This document shows positions 12,140-41,879 of a DNA stretch of 64,000 bases, piece after piece. The DNA lies in assembly GCA_963971405.1 (NCBI GenBank), contig OZ020490.1, forward strand, positions 5,179,897 through 5,243,896, in the 5' to 3' direction. Within the stretch, counting starts at the first letter, position 1. Every line of letters starts with the position of its first letter. Source of the stretch: Psococerastis gibbosa. Its lineage: Eukaryota > Arthropoda > Insecta > Psocodea > Psocidae. The notes under the pieces are model-generated. The model worked only from the letters and a program-made list of their open reading frames with translations, did not search any database and was not told the origin of the DNA. The translations under genes and the position numbers were made by a program.

Positions 12140-12600
12140 TATATAATGTAACTGCAAAGGCTTTCACGGCCGGAGTCGAATGAAGAAACAGTAGAATCCG
12201 GGCTGATGGGCCGTGGTCGAAATGAAAGTGAACTTCCAAACGTTTTGTCAACATCTGCAATCGACACATGGCAACCGGCGCTGAACAAAACGACAACAAA
12301 AAGGATGACGTCGGCCAACTGTGAAAAACAAGGAATTGGAAATTCCCCAGAGGAACATGTTGCTTTGTTGTGTTGTGTGCGAGGATTTGCTCGCTCTCAA
12401 CACAACAACAACAGGAAAAAAGTCAGTCCGAAGCCCCCTAACCAGTCACTTGCTACGGAGCCACCAAGGTACAAACTTCGAAGTCTACACAGCGCGTCGT
12501 CCGCAGGTGTTGGCGAAACTTTCAATTCGACCACGGCCCATGAGCCCGGATTCTACTGGTTCTTCATTCATTCATATATTACGAGCACGTGATAGCCGGC
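12140..12600. mobile_element. TIR element (GGCTTTCACGGCCGGA family)
   Basis: Left end GGCTTTCACGGCCGGAGTCG plus GTAGAATCCGGGCTGATGGG is inverted at the right as CCACGGCCCATGAGCCCGGA plus TTCTACTGG. A hairpin of (AAC)n sits in the middle. Another copy is at 54708-54835 and a partial at 13540-13575. It lies between Ocrl and the 3' end of the kinase gene. Confidence 0.75.
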
Positions 12601-12749
12601 CCAAGAGGATGCAATACATCATAAAACCTTTATAAAGTAGGCAACTTGCTAATACGACTTTAAAAAAAAAATGCGCAGCTCCAGAATTTTATATAATTCT
12701 GCGGTTAGTATGTTAAATGAAAGGAAAACGTTATACCGGTATATACTTT

Positions 12750-12755
12750 ATTCAA
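12750..12755 (-). terminator. Poly(A) signal of foraging
   Basis: TTTATT on the plus strand reads AATAAA on the minus strand, about 125 nt after the kinase stop codon. Canonical hexamer at a plausible distance; cleavage site not determined. Confidence 0.6.
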
Positions 12756-12878
12756 TAAAAGAATGCACAGGCTATATTTACAGTAAAAAATAAGTCAAAA
12801 AGCATTATATATTATATCAACGGGTATTCAGTCAAACAATAAAGCACATTGCCAGTTAAGATGCAGACATAACTAAAA

Positions 12879-30264
<17,386 letters not shown>

Positions 30265-30439
30265 TTTGCCGAAAGCTTCCTGTGTAGTTTACAAGTACAT
30301 CAACATGATATCTGAAATAATTATAGAAACATAAAACTTGCGGTACCGGACTGCAAACCAAAAAGTCAGGGTTCGGTTGAGATTTAAACAGAAATTTTTC
30401 CACTGCACGTATACCTAGATTTACCAAGAGTCAGCCAGG

Positions 30440-30700
30440 CACGTATGCAGATGGGGTTGGGGCGTTAATCCCCCCCTCCCCCCAATTTAACTGAACTATT
30501 GTATTGAAAATCGGTGAAGTACAGAACTATCTTATCTTAAACTATAGTTGCAATGGGCGAATGAGAAGAGCTCTTCAAGTACGCCTTCAACTTGACCTGA
30601 CATTGTACTTATGATGAGTTTCAAGCCTGTGGCTTATTAAGCTACGTTTAGGATTGCATCCCTCCCAGAAATGAAATCCTGGCTACGGGCCTGCGTGAGA
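30440..30700. mobile_element. Poly-C-centred repeat
   Basis: Ends CCAGGCACGTATGCAG and CCTGGCTACGGGCCTGCG around CCCCCCTCCCCCC. Same class as other G/C-run elements. Confidence 0.5.
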
Positions 30701-30754
30701 TTGCGATCAATTCAGTGCTTCGGGATAAGGAATTTTGAAGTAACTCTCGGAAAA

Positions 30755-31690
30755 TTATTTACTATGGAAATATCACGCTGCGCACGCGGCATTAAGGGGG
30801 AAGTAGAAGAAGGAAATATCATATATTATTGATTTCCAATTTATACGTAGGCTAGTAGGTAAGGAAAGCTTTGTGATGGTCCAAATTTTCGATTCCGAGA
30901 TTTCAACGGATTTACACGTTTTGACGTCCCAGGAACCCAAAAAAGTGATTTGTCTGTCTGTCTCTCGCTGTCTGTCTGTCTGTCTGTTCATCGATTTCCG
31001 GGCAAACTACTCGGTCGATTATGATGAAATTCGGTATGTAGGTTCACAAAACTCATACCTCGGAACCGTTTTTTTTTTTTTGGTCAACTCAATTTGTTTA
31101 GGGAGTTTATTCTCAAAAAACTCCAAAAAGACGTCTAAAAATTTCTCAAAAACGGCTCGAACAATTTCTTTTAAATTCACATATATTGTAGTCGTCATTA
31201 ATGTTAACAAAATGCGGGGGGTCGCTTGCCCCTTGATAGTTAGCTTGTGGGGGTAAAAAAATAAAAATAACTAAATATTAATGAAAAATGACTAAAATAT
31301 AATTTTTCTGTGAAACCTTTCTATCGATGATTCCTACCTTCAGGCATGTTTTAGGTGTTAAATTGAGTAACGAAACCGGACAGGTTGCTTTCGAAAAAAA
31401 CTATTTGGTTTTGTGCACATTTTTTATTTTTTTTTTAATGATAAAAAATTCACGCTCAAATGCATTGCGTGCCCTGCCATTATTACTGTGTGGTAATGCG
31501 TTGGTCTGACCTATCTAGAATGTATCTCACCTCAAGTGTCTTCAAGAGGACCCCCCCCCCCCTCGAGATATCGAAAATTTTGCCATAGGAAAATTATTTA
31601 CCATCAAATTACTCATTTTCTCTATCTACTGATTTTGATAAATTGGAAAGCATGTTCGAGTAAACTCGGACCGGTTCTTTGTCTCTGTAC
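30755..31690. repeat. Family E repeat (CTGT-core), copy 1
   Basis: One end has AAGCTTTGTGATGGTCCAAA, the other AAACTCGGACCGGTTCTTTG. The core has (CTGT)n, CGATTTCCGGGCAAACTACT and CGGTATGTAGGTTCACAAAA. No ORF with known motif. Ends with AATTGGAAAGCATG / complementary TGCTTTCCAATTT, so short terminal inverted repeats. Confidence 0.75.
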
Positions 31691-32264
31691 CTATACACAA
31701 ATTTGGAGGAAAGCACGTTCGAGTAAATTTATTAATTTATTTATTATTAATATCTACTGTAATGCCCTACAATCCATATGATTCCTATATATTTTTTATA
31801 TTTATTTCCCAATTTTTACAGTTTACAGTTTTTTTTTTTAACATTTTATTTTCCTTTAGCCACAGGCAGTGGTGTGTGTGGCTTAAATTCCTGTGAGTAC
31901 TTTTTACACCGGAAAGGATTTTTTCCTTCTTATGACCTACTGTACGTACGTACCTCTGCACTGCTGAGAAGATGGCTCAGTACTGACCTTCCCCCATTGG
32001 ATGGACAGTAACTATTTCGCTCAATGATATGGGCCCAAAATGGCGGCGTATTGCTGATAAAGAACCATCAGTAGGAGGGTGTGTCCCCAGCCTTTCTGCA
32101 TTATTGGCAACTGATTGGGCCATTCTCCTGATACATTATGATAATGGAAACCATGGATAAAGAACGGGAATTTATTGGTCAAGGTCAGTCTTTGGCAACT
32201 TGTTTGGATGTTGTGGTCAACAATACGCCCGGCTACAGAATACAATAATAAAATATAATAATAA

Positions 32265-33125
32265 AATATAAGGACCGGTCCGAGTTTACTCGACCATGCT
32301 TTCCAATTTGTCAATTAGTAGATGGTGAAAATGAGTAATTTCGTGGTAAATAATTTTCCTATGGTTAAATTTCGGATATCTCGGGTGGGGGGGGGGGGGG
32401 TTGTCCACCTAACGTCACTGGAGGTGAGATAAATTCCAGATAGGTCAGACCAACACATAATGGCAGGGCATGCAATGACATGCAATGCACATGACCGTGA
32501 ATTTTCTAACATTTTTTCAAAAAAAAACTTTTTTTCCACGAAACCGAAACGTTTTTTGGGAAAGCAACCCATCCGGTTTCGTTACTCAATTTAACACCTA
32601 AAACATGCCTGAAGGTAGAAATCACCGATCGAAAGGTTTCGCAGAAAAATTATTTTTTAGTCATTTTTCATAAAAATTTAGTTATTTTTATTTTTTTACC
32701 CCCAGAAGAAAACTATCAAGGGGCAAGCGACCCACCGCATTTTTTTAACATTAATAACGACTACAATATTATGTGAATTTAAAAGAAATCGTTGGAGCCG
32801 TTTTTGAGAAATAATTTTTTTAGACGTTTTTTTTGGAGTGTTTTGAGAATAAACCCCCCCCCCCCCAAATTGAGTTAGCCCAAAATAAAAAAAAATTGTC
32901 TCGAGATTTTTGTGAACCTACATGCCGAATTTCATCAGCATAATCGACCGAGTAGTTTGCCCGGAAATCGATGAACAGACAGACAGACAGACATACAGAC
33001 AGACAGAAATTTCGTAAAAACCACTTTTTTGGGTTACTGGGACCTCAAAACGTGTAATTTCGTTAAAATCTCGGAACCGAAAATTTCGACCATCACAAAG
33101 CATTCAAATTGGAAAGCAAATAGGC
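32265..33125. repeat. Family E repeat, copy 2 (inverted)
   Basis: Reverse orientation: GGACCGGTCCGAGTTTACTC at the left, CCATCACAAAGC at the right. Includes poly-G and poly-C runs at 32389 and 32855. Confidence 0.75.
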
Positions 33126-33127
33126 CT

Positions 33128-34012
33128 ATAAGAACCGGTCCGAGTTTTCTCGAACATGCTTTCCAATTTATCAATTAGTAGATGGTAAATATGGTTAAAT
33201 TTAAGAACCCTAAGGGAGGGGGGGGGGGGGGCATCTGGCTATCCTGAAGCAGCACTGAGTTAATAGGTGGCATTGCATATTATAGAACGGACAGACATTA
33301 CCACACAGTAATAATGGTATTGGAGCGTGAATTTTATATAATTTCTTAAAAAAATAAATTTTTGCACAAAACCTAATACATTTTTGGGAAAGCAACCTGA
33401 TCGGTTTTGTTACTCTATTTAACACTTAAAACATACCTGGAGGTAAAAATCATTGATAGAACGGTTCCGCAGAAAAATTATTATTCAGTCATTTTTCATG
33501 AAAATTGAAGGAAAGAAAGAAAATTGCCTTTATTTTCTACATGGGCGAATTTTGAGCCTTTCGGCCCACTCTTACAATTAACCCATTGACGTATTTTTAT
33601 TTTGTTTCTTTGTTAGAAAACTATCAAGGGACAAGCGACCCATGGCGTTTTTTTTAAACATTAATGGACTACAATATACATTTTTATTTTAGAAGAAACC
33701 GTTGGAGCCGTATTTGAGAAATAATTTTTTTAGATTTTTTTTTGAGTTTTTTAAAAATAAAACCCCCAAAATTGAGTTAGCCCCCAATAAAAAAAAATAG
33801 TCATGGTTTTTGTATTCCTACATGCCAAATTTCATAAATCGACCGAGGAGTTTGCTCGGAAATAGATGAACAGACAGAGCGACAGACAGATATTTCGTAA
33901 AAAACATTCTTTTGGTTTCCTGGGACGTCAAAACGTGTAAATCCGTTGAAATCTCGGAATCGAAAATTTCGACCATCGCAAAGCTTTACTTATACTACGT
34001 ATAAATTGGAGA
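33128..34012. repeat. Family E repeat, copy 3 (inverted)
   Basis: Immediately follows copy 2 in the same orientation: AAGAACCGGTCCGAGTTTTC to CGCAAAGCTTTACTTATACT. About 60 bp of family-unlike sequence (TTTATTTTCTACATGGGCGAA) interrupts it near 33510-33590. Confidence 0.75.
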
Positions 34013-34109
34013 ACAATAATATGATAAAATTTAACATTACCGTACAGCATTGACCCGATTCTCCATGATAAAATGAGAGTAGTAACCAGTGGCAGATTAA
34101 CCTATTATT

Positions 34110-34625
34110 GTGTACAGGACCGTAGCCAAAAATCTATCTAGCGTATGCTGCAAATATTTCTGAGGTGAGAGGGGGGTCCGGGGGGCCTGGACCCCCTTCC
34201 CCCTCTTGCTACGGTCTATCACCAGATATAATGGCTAACTTGGTGATACTTCGGACATTTTATCTGATTTCGGGGAGTCCAAGCCCCCGCACTCCCACCC
34301 AGAGGCGGACGCAGCGACCGGCACTGCGGGCTATTGCCCCCCCCCTTTGGAAGACAGTTGTATTCTTTGCCTCTAAAATCCAAGTGTTACTGCACTCCAA
34401 ATTTTCTCCTGGGGGAGACCAAAAGGGGCCCCCCTTCATGCCTTCCCAACCCTCTGGCTCTTGCGCAAAGGACCCTAAAGTCAATAATTTAAAAGCTGCG
34501 TATGTCCACGAGACCGGCTTTCTCCGTTTTATACACTTTTATGAAAATGGGTGGAGGGGTCCTAAATTATACACCACCCCTTCGAAAACCTATCGTTACG
34601 CCACTGACAAGTGCCTCCCCTTTTT
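34110..34625. mobile_element. Nested poly-G/poly-C repeats
   Basis: ACCGTAGCCAAAAATCTATC / CTTGCTACGGTCTATC are one inverted pair; AGGCGGACGCAGCG begins another ending CCTATCGTTACGCCACTG. Confidence 0.55.
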
Positions 34626-35089
34626 ATGAGGTCTGGGACAGCCTCTGGATGTACCCACCTCATCCCCCGGGCTATGTCAGTGTCCGGAATAGTCAGACTT
34701 GTCTTAACCAAGTACGTATACGAGTCAAAAGAGGTCATAGAGCAGGAAAGTTTTTATTAACGGGTTGTATAAAAAATATTTTTGGACGTGTTGATAAGCT
34801 CGGCCTTGGTGTGTTAGCATTGGACCAAGGCCGTGATTTTCAAATTGCCGACAGAATTCATCCGGTGTTAATGTTACTGTAGCCACCACATATCCTGCTG
34901 TTGCTGTATTGATAATTAAGACTCATTAATTCATTATTAGAGAGTTCTGAAAAGAGAGACGCGCCATTTGAAGCAAGAATGCATTTTTCATCTCAAGATG
35001 AAGTACCTATATTTTCTTCTGGCGGGACTGTGGGGTTACTATACCCTGTTTATACAACATTTACTGAGAATGGTACTATTGTGCTTCTA

Positions 35090-35790
35090 ATAGGTAACTA
35101 AATGAGCTCGAACGTAACGAGAGGAAGAGTACTTAAGAGGAAGGAGGAGAGAGCTGGAGGATGATATGCAGGGAGTTGCTGCCAGCCAATCGTTGAGTTT
35201 GTGAACTCAGAAGAAGAATAGGTACCACATAATAAGGTACCTTTCATAATGCAGAAGAAAGAAAAATATTCTCACCAAACCTCAAGCAACAAGGTCAAGG
35301 AACAATAGGTAACTGAAGAAGCTCGAACGTACCAAGGGCTTAAGACGGAGGCGCAGGACCAAGAGAGCAGGAGGATGATATACATATGTAGGGAGTTGCT
35401 GCCAACCAATCGTTGAGATCGTTGTGACCTCAGAAAAATGAATAGGTACCACATAATAAAGTAGGTAGTAAGTAGTAGTAGAAGAAAGAAAAAAATCCTG
35501 CCCAAAACAGGATTCGAACTCACGTACTCTGGAATAACAAACCTCATGCAACAAGGTCAAGGAACAATAGCTAACGAAAGAGCTCGAGGATGATATACTG
35601 TATGTTGGAGTTGCTGCCAACCAATCGTTGAGATTGTGACCTCCGAAAAATGAATAGGTAACGAATAATAAAGTAGGTATCCTTTCATAATGCTGAAAAA
35701 GGAAAAAAATCCTGCCCAAAACAGGATTCGAACTCACGTACTTTGGAATAACAAACCTCATACAACAAGGTCAAGGAACTGAAAAGGAAA
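35090..35790. repeat. Triplicated ~180-bp segment with tRNA-like ends
   Basis: Three diverged copies share GGAGTTGCTGCCAACCAATCG and AGGTACCACATAATAA-like sequence. The last two end with CAGGATTCGAACTCACGTAC, a reversed B-box-like motif, suggesting SINE content. Confidence 0.65.
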
Positions 35791-36059
35791 GCTTTTGGCA
35801 ATCGGCGAATGACCTTTTCCTAATGCGTGTTGCATTATATTTATAGGCCTAGTCAGAATGCATAGGGCAGACATTGAAATTCGTATGCATTTGTGACTGC
35901 ATCAATAGGTATGTCAGCGATTCGGCTATGCACCCGGAACTGTACAGCAATAAATTTGCATTAATTGCTACAGTTTTTATTTTTAAATATGCTATTATAA
36001 GCAAAAGCATGCCTCAGCCCATATTTTTTGTTTGTTTGTTATCCAACGCCTTTTTGCAG

Positions 36060-36425
36060 CATTTCTGCTTGAAGCAACCCTGTCAGCCTGGTGGGGGGAG
36101 TGAGTCTATTTATTAACTTGAGGCACCCTAGGGGCAGACTCCTTCACCTCGGGGTGAAGGGGAGTTGACTGACAGGGTGGACCTCCTGGTGATAGTGGAT
36201 TCCGAACCACTTGGGGAGCATAGTAAAGTCACTCGATTAATTCGGAGGTGACTAGGACTGGACACGCACTTAGACTGACTGTAGTCTGTAGTCTCAACGT
36301 GTTACCATGTCCCGCCATGTTCCCTGCCAAGGATGTGCACACTACCCCAGTTTGCTGCAGTTTTTAACGGGCTCTGCCCTGGTGGATTCAACTAGATAGG
36401 GCCCCCAGCCCAATTTTAAGTCAGC
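36060..36425. repeat. Repeat family D, full copy
   Basis: Starts ACCCTGTCAGCCTGGTGGGG, contains GTGGATTCCGAACCACTTGG and ends CTGGTGGATTCAACTAG. Other copies: 46040-46320, 46498-46560, 50510-50775, 51295-51375. Confidence 0.7.
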
Positions 36426-36554
36426 GACTACTTCTTTATATTTATATACTGTATATATATGTTTTTAAAGAAAAATTAATCAAACGGTTAACCCATTATG
36501 ATTATTTGCTGTTGTGCTATATACTATATTGTGCCTATGTTAGCATAAAAAAAA

Positions 36555-37210
36555 ACAATTCAATAGCTTTGTGATGGTTTCGAGATTCAACTGGACTTCG
36601 TATTGAGGTCCCAGGAACCCAAAATTTAGTTTTTACGAAATTTAAGAATGTTTTTCGATTTGTGGAAAACTGCTCTGTGCGCAATAATGACAACATTATC
36701 TATAATTTCATCGATTAATAATGCTTTCTACAAATGTTTACAAGAGCATTTGTAAAATATATAAAAAATATGTTATTAGACCTTTTTCATGAAAATTAAG
36801 CATATAACTTATTTTTGAATGGTTTTACTCCAAAACTAAACTATAAAGGGGCAAGTGACCTATCATATTATACAAAAGGACTGAAATAATGTATGAGAAG
36901 GTTTTCTATTTTGGGCTAACACACCCCGAAACAATTTTTTCATTCCCATATATTGTACTAGTTGCTCAGTCATATGAGTAAATCCCACTAGGTCGCTTGC
37001 CCTAATAATTTGGTTTTGGAGTAAAAATTAAAAAAATAAAAATAAGTTTCCACGAAAAAGGCCTAAAACATTTCCTGCCAATTCCAGTTTTTTTTTAATC
37101 CTCTAATAATTTCGGCTGTAAAATCTATATGAATTTGACCAAATCTATTTACTGTATATTTCGACCACCAAGAAGCGTTCCTTACCGTATAAATAGGAAA
37201 TAAAAAATCA
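36555..37210. repeat. Family E repeat, diverged/internally duplicated copy
   Basis: AGCTTTGTGATGGTTTCGAG start and GGGGCAAGTGACC / GGTCGCTTGCCC inverted internally; more diverged than the other copies. Confidence 0.55.
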
Positions 37211-37249
37211 AACTGCAAGCTTATCTTATATTGTATGTTGCAACAGTAT

Positions 37250-38940
37250 TTTTTTTTAGATGGCTATAACCTGTACTGCATACTCAATCACTGGCTTGTC
37301 AATCGCACTTTCTCGTTCATAAAACAACATGGTTTACTATGAAAGCAAACAGCACCACCCGGAGGTTGGTGGAAGCAAGGCCACAAGGAAGAAGACCCAT
37401 TGGTAGACCGAGGACAACCCTCGAGGAAAAGATTGAACAACTCGCCGGAGCATGAGGGAAAACAATGGCCGAGCTCAAGGCGTTAACGTCCGACCTGGGC
37501 GAGTGCAGGAAATGGGTTCGGGGCGAGACGCTACGTACGCGGCACTAAGGGGGAAGAAGAAGTAGAAGAAGAAGAAGAAGATAAATAGGAAAGAACTATT
37601 CAAACCGGAAGCTCATTCTACACAAAAAAATTTGCAACAGTAAATTTTTTTTAGATGGCTACAACCTACACTGCATACTCAATCACTGGCTTGTCAATCG
37701 CACTTTCTCGTTCATAAAACAACATGGTTTACTATGAAAGCAAACAGGACCACCCGGAGGTTGGTGGAAGCAAGGCCTCAAGGAAGAAGACCCATTGGTA
37801 GACCGAGGACAACCCTCGAGGAAAAGATTGAACAACTCGCCGGAGCAAGAGGGAAAACAATGGCCGAGCTCAAGGCGTTAACGTCCGACCGGGGCGAGTG
37901 CAGGAAATGGGTTCGGGGCGACACGCTACGTGCGCGGCACTAAGGGGGAAGAAGAAGTAGAAGAAGAAGAAGATAAATAGGAAAAAATAATCAAACCGGA
38001 AGCTTATCTTATATTGTATATGTTGCAACAGTAAATTTTTTTTAGATGGCTACAACCTACACTGCATACTCAATCACTGGCTTGTCAATCGCACTTTCTC
38101 ATTCAACAACATGGTTTACTATGAAAGCAAACAGGACCACCCGGAGGTTGGTGGAAGCAAGGCTCCAAGAAAAAAGACCGAATGGTAGACCGAGGACAAC
38201 CCTCGAGGAAAGGATTGAACAACTTGCTGGAGAAAGAGGGAAAACAATGGCCGAGCTCAAGGCGTTAACGTCCGACCGGGGCGAGTGCAGGAAATGGGTT
38301 CGGGGCGACACGCTACGTGCGCGGCACTAAGGGGGAAGAAGAAGTAGAAGAAGAAGAAGATAAATAGGAAAAAATAATCAAACCGGAAGCTTATCTTATA
38401 TTGTATATGTTGCAACAGTAAATTTTTTTTAGATGGCTACAACCTACACTGCATACTCAATCACTGGCTTGTCAATCGCACTTTCTCATTCAACAACATG
38501 GTTTACTATGAAAGCAAACAGGACCACCCGGAGGTTGGTGGAAGCAAGGCCCCAAGAAAGAAGACCGAATGGTAGACCGAGGACAACCCTCGAGGAAAGG
38601 ATTGAACAACTTGCTGGAGAAAGAGGGAAAACAATGGCCGAGCTCAAGGCGTTAACGTCCGACCGGGGCGAGTTCAGGAAATGGGTTCGGAGTGACCCCC
38701 CCCCCCCCCACGCTAAGCACGCGTCACTAACGGGGAAGAAGAAGTAGAAGAAGAAGATAAATAGGAAAAAATAATAATCAAACCGTAAGCTTATCTTATA
38801 TTGTATATGTTGCAACAGTATATTTTTTTTTAGATGGCTACAACCTATACTGCATACTCAATCACTGGCTTGTCAATCGCACTTTCTCGTTCATAAAACA
38901 ACATGGTTTACTATGAAAGCACTTTACTGTACTATCGAGT
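37250..38940 (+). repeat. Tandem array of ~390-bp retrotransposon 3' ends
   Basis: Unit starts (ATGGCTACAACCTACACTGC) at about 37260, 37654, 38046, 38433 and 38835, the last truncated. Each encodes NRTTRRLVEARPQGRRP, GRPRTTLEEKIEQLAG and SDRGECRKWVR, a non-LTR C-terminal tail, then (GAA)n. Copies are highly similar; the fourth has a poly-C insertion near 38700. Confidence 0.88.
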
Positions 38941-39093
38941 GTTTTATGACTAACAATTTATGCTGTTTTTTATACGCACAAGCCTTGGTCAATGACCAAA
39001 CTATTATTATTAGAAGAAACCGTTTCAGTTGTGAAATGTTTACAAAAATGGCTAACCAATGCTAAATTAGAATCAGTCAAAGTAAATAGTCTA

Positions 39094-39278
39094 AGGCGGC
39101 CATTCCATTTTGTCAATATTCCGCCATTTGTGCATCAATAATTGTTGAGATGTTTGTTTTAAGGAGACTATTTTGTAGATACTTAACTTATCTATTATAA
39201 ATTAAGTTATAATATATGGGAGAGACTTATTATTGATGTAGCACAAATGATGGATTATTGACAGATGGAATAGCCGCC
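39094..39278. repeat. Palindrome-ended MITE, family F
   Basis: Ends GGCGGCCATTCCATTTTGTC and ATTGACAGATGGAATAGCCG, sharing CATTTGTGCATCAATAATTG with the 52237 element. Central AT-rich insert. Confidence 0.8.
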
Positions 39279-39884
39279 AAAGGAAGTTTTCCCTTGCCCT
39301 TTCTCCCCTTCCACTTCCTGTTTATCATTGCAATAATTTTAACTGCGCGCTTAAGCAATTGCAATTGTAAAAAAGAAGAAGAAGTAGAAGAAGAATAAGA
39401 AGAAGATTGAACCGATGGAAAAAACTGGACTTGGAGGGATCCAAACCCACGATCTACGCCTAACCGGGGCTGATAAGTGTTTTTTTAAAAATATATATAT
39501 TTCCTTTAAATTATACAATACATGTAAAGTATTTAAGATAAAATCGTCTGGTTATAATAGTGAGGTTACCTCTTCAACCAAAGTTAATTTAATGTCAGTT
39601 TTATATATACAGTACCATTTAATACTGTAATGTACAATATTTATCATGTGCTTTACTGCTAATATCAAGGAACAGTGCTCTTTGAACAGCGATTTTAGTT
39701 TCTTCTGACAAGACTGTCTTATATAGGGCCAAATTGTTATATCTGTCTATATCTTTGCTGAACTTTCCCAGGTCGTAGCTTTTTCATGCTTTTCAGTTTA
39801 AGTACCTATGCGGCAAATCTAATCTTTATTAACCAAATCTTCCATTAACTTCTCAGTCATAGTATTATTTAAAAAAATAAACAC

Positions 39885-40415
39885 TAAAAAATTAATCCCC
39901 CCAAAAAACTCACGGCACCTCAACTTCCCCTCTAAATTTTGGGGGAAACCCCTCAAAGTTATGGCAACCCTGTAATTACCACTCTGGGAATCGGTTTCGC
40001 GTAAAATTGCGAGGCGCCAAACACCGAGCTTCCACCAACTGTGATGGCCAAGGCAAGGGCGGCGGGGTCAGGGGGTCTAGATCCCCCAAAATTTAATGAA
40101 CTTACACCAGATAATATGGGTTTACAGTGGGAATTAAAAATAATAATGTTTTTTGATGTTGTAATCCACTTAATCTGCCGCTGCCCCCCCCCCCCCTAAA
40201 TTGGAGGCAAATAAAATGAAGAAACAAATAAATCAAAGCAAATAAAAAACACTAAAGAAATTAAACCCCTAAAAAAAAACCTCAACCAACTTCCCCCCTA
40301 CATTTGGGGGAAACCCCAAAGTTGTCAACCCTATTTTACCACACTGGGGATCGGTTTCGCGCAAAATTGCGAGGTACCAAGCGCCGCACTTCCTGTGATG
40401 GCCAAGGTGACGCTT
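39885..40415. repeat. Direct repeats around a poly-C element
   Basis: 39885-40045 and 40247-40412 share ATCGGTTTCGCG...AAAATTGCGAGG and GTGATGGCCAAGG. Between them is a poly-C element (CCCCAAAATTTAATGAACTT). Confidence 0.6.
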
Positions 40416-40489
40416 AGCGAAGATGACTTGCATCCTACTGTATTACTATCTTAATAGGTTTATTACCAATGACTTGACAAACAATATAT

Positions 40490-40800
40490 AATACTTACCC
40501 AAAACAATAATATAAAGTAAGGAAAATAAATCACTCAATCACAGATATGTATCCGTCAGATAAGTACCCTTAACATCCCAGCAGCAATCAGAAGCGACTA
40601 AATGCACGCGGGTCCCTCACAAACCGGCTAATTGCAAAAAGAAACAAAGCATGACGTCATAGTCACCTCGGTGTGAAACGCAAGAAGGGCTTAAGTTCTG
40701 GGATGTGATGGACCAATGGACTTCATCTTGCACAAACGCCGGGGGCCAGTGTTTTTGATTTATTTAGGAGATTTTGCTTTGATTATGGCCCGTTCACACT
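40490..40800 (-). promoter_or_regulatory. Candidate foraging 5' exon and promoter island
   Basis: A rare stretch without repeat-family similarity. On the minus strand it ends at a strong donor (TTTTGG/GTAAGTATT, exon edge 40499) and contains a palindromic CRE-like TGACGTCA at about 40652. The first coding exon of for has an acceptor at 30312 needing an upstream 5' UTR exon. Linkage is inference; no transcript evidence. Confidence 0.3.
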
Positions 40801-41029
40801 AGTGGAGAAAGCACAGGCCTCTCGGCTTCGGCTGTCGCCACTGGGCAGTGGAAATGTAAACAAATGTGTAGTTTTGTATTGGTTTTGTAGGGATATTTAT
40901 GATTGAAGATGTCTGTGTAATGTTTTGAGCTAGGGAATGATTGTTTATGATGGGGGAGCGATGAATATCGTCATATTGGCGTATACAATGATAGTCCATA
41001 ATATATACCTTACATACGAAAGAGACAGT

Positions 41030-41770
41030 GGCGTAGCCTAGGTAGGGTAGGGGGGGAGGGGAGCTGGGTCTGGACCCCCGCCCCCCCAAATAAAAATTCC
41101 CCGGGGAGACCCCGGTCGCCCTGCTGCCAGTTTTGTTAATACAATTATCGTCTGCAAATTCAAAAATTTTAGCCAATTTAAAAAAAAAAACAATCCACGG
41201 GGTAACCCCCGGGCCCCCCTTCCTAGCTATGTAATATTCTTCACCCGTAAAATAAATAAACATAGCTGCTTTCAAAGTGCGTAAATTCCACTATTTTGGG
41301 CCAATTCTTTTTCAAAATAATTCCCCCGGGGAGACCCCCGGGTCCCCCTATCTTGCGGTAGGCCTACTATTCTTTGGCTGTAAAACTTAAACGTTATTAG
41401 AATACGTTACAAGACGTATACATCAAAATATGTAAAAATATGTACATCACAATGTGTAAAACTCCACAATTTCAGGCCTATTATTTTCGAAACCCTTCCC
41501 CGGGGGAGACTTCAGGGCCCCCTCTTCGACCTCCCGAACTCTCGGGTGTCTAGGGAAGGGTTATTAAGGGAATTAAGATCATGCCCCTAATCAAAAGATG
41601 CGTACGTCCATGAGAACGGCTTTCATCTTTTTCTACTATTTCACGAAGATTGGGGAGGGGGAGTGCCCCCTTCGAAAACCTATCGTCAGTGGGCAAACTT
41701 TATGTATTGATGTTGTGTGAAAACTGGACCCCCCCCCCCAAAAAAAAAAAATCTGGCTAAGCCACTGGTA
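41030..41770. mobile_element. Large poly-G/poly-C repeat cluster
   Basis: Outer ends GACAGTGGCGTAGCCTAGG and AATCTGGCTAAGCCACTGG. The interior repeats CCCCGGGGAGACCCC-like blocks three times with diverged spacers. Related to 14535-15260 and 63715-64000. Confidence 0.65.
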
Positions 41771-41879
41771 AGGGACAGCGAAAGGGGGAGAAACCTTGCT
41801 GGTGTAAAAATTATAAAGGCATTTTTTTTTTTTTGAAAACATACAGTATGTAGGCCCCCTTAACCTAATTAACCTACCA

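Noticed and set aside
12206-12635. Overlapping plus-strand ORFs of 104-128 codons
   Set aside because: Entirely inside a TIR element with no recognisable transposase motif.
35282-35761. Minus-strand 159-codon ORF with repeated FESCFGQDFF-like blocks
   Set aside because: It arises from the triplicated repeat at 35090-35790.
40799-41275. Minus-strand 158-codon ORF
   Set aside because: It crosses the boundary of a poly-G/poly-C repeat and has no motif, splice site or start context.
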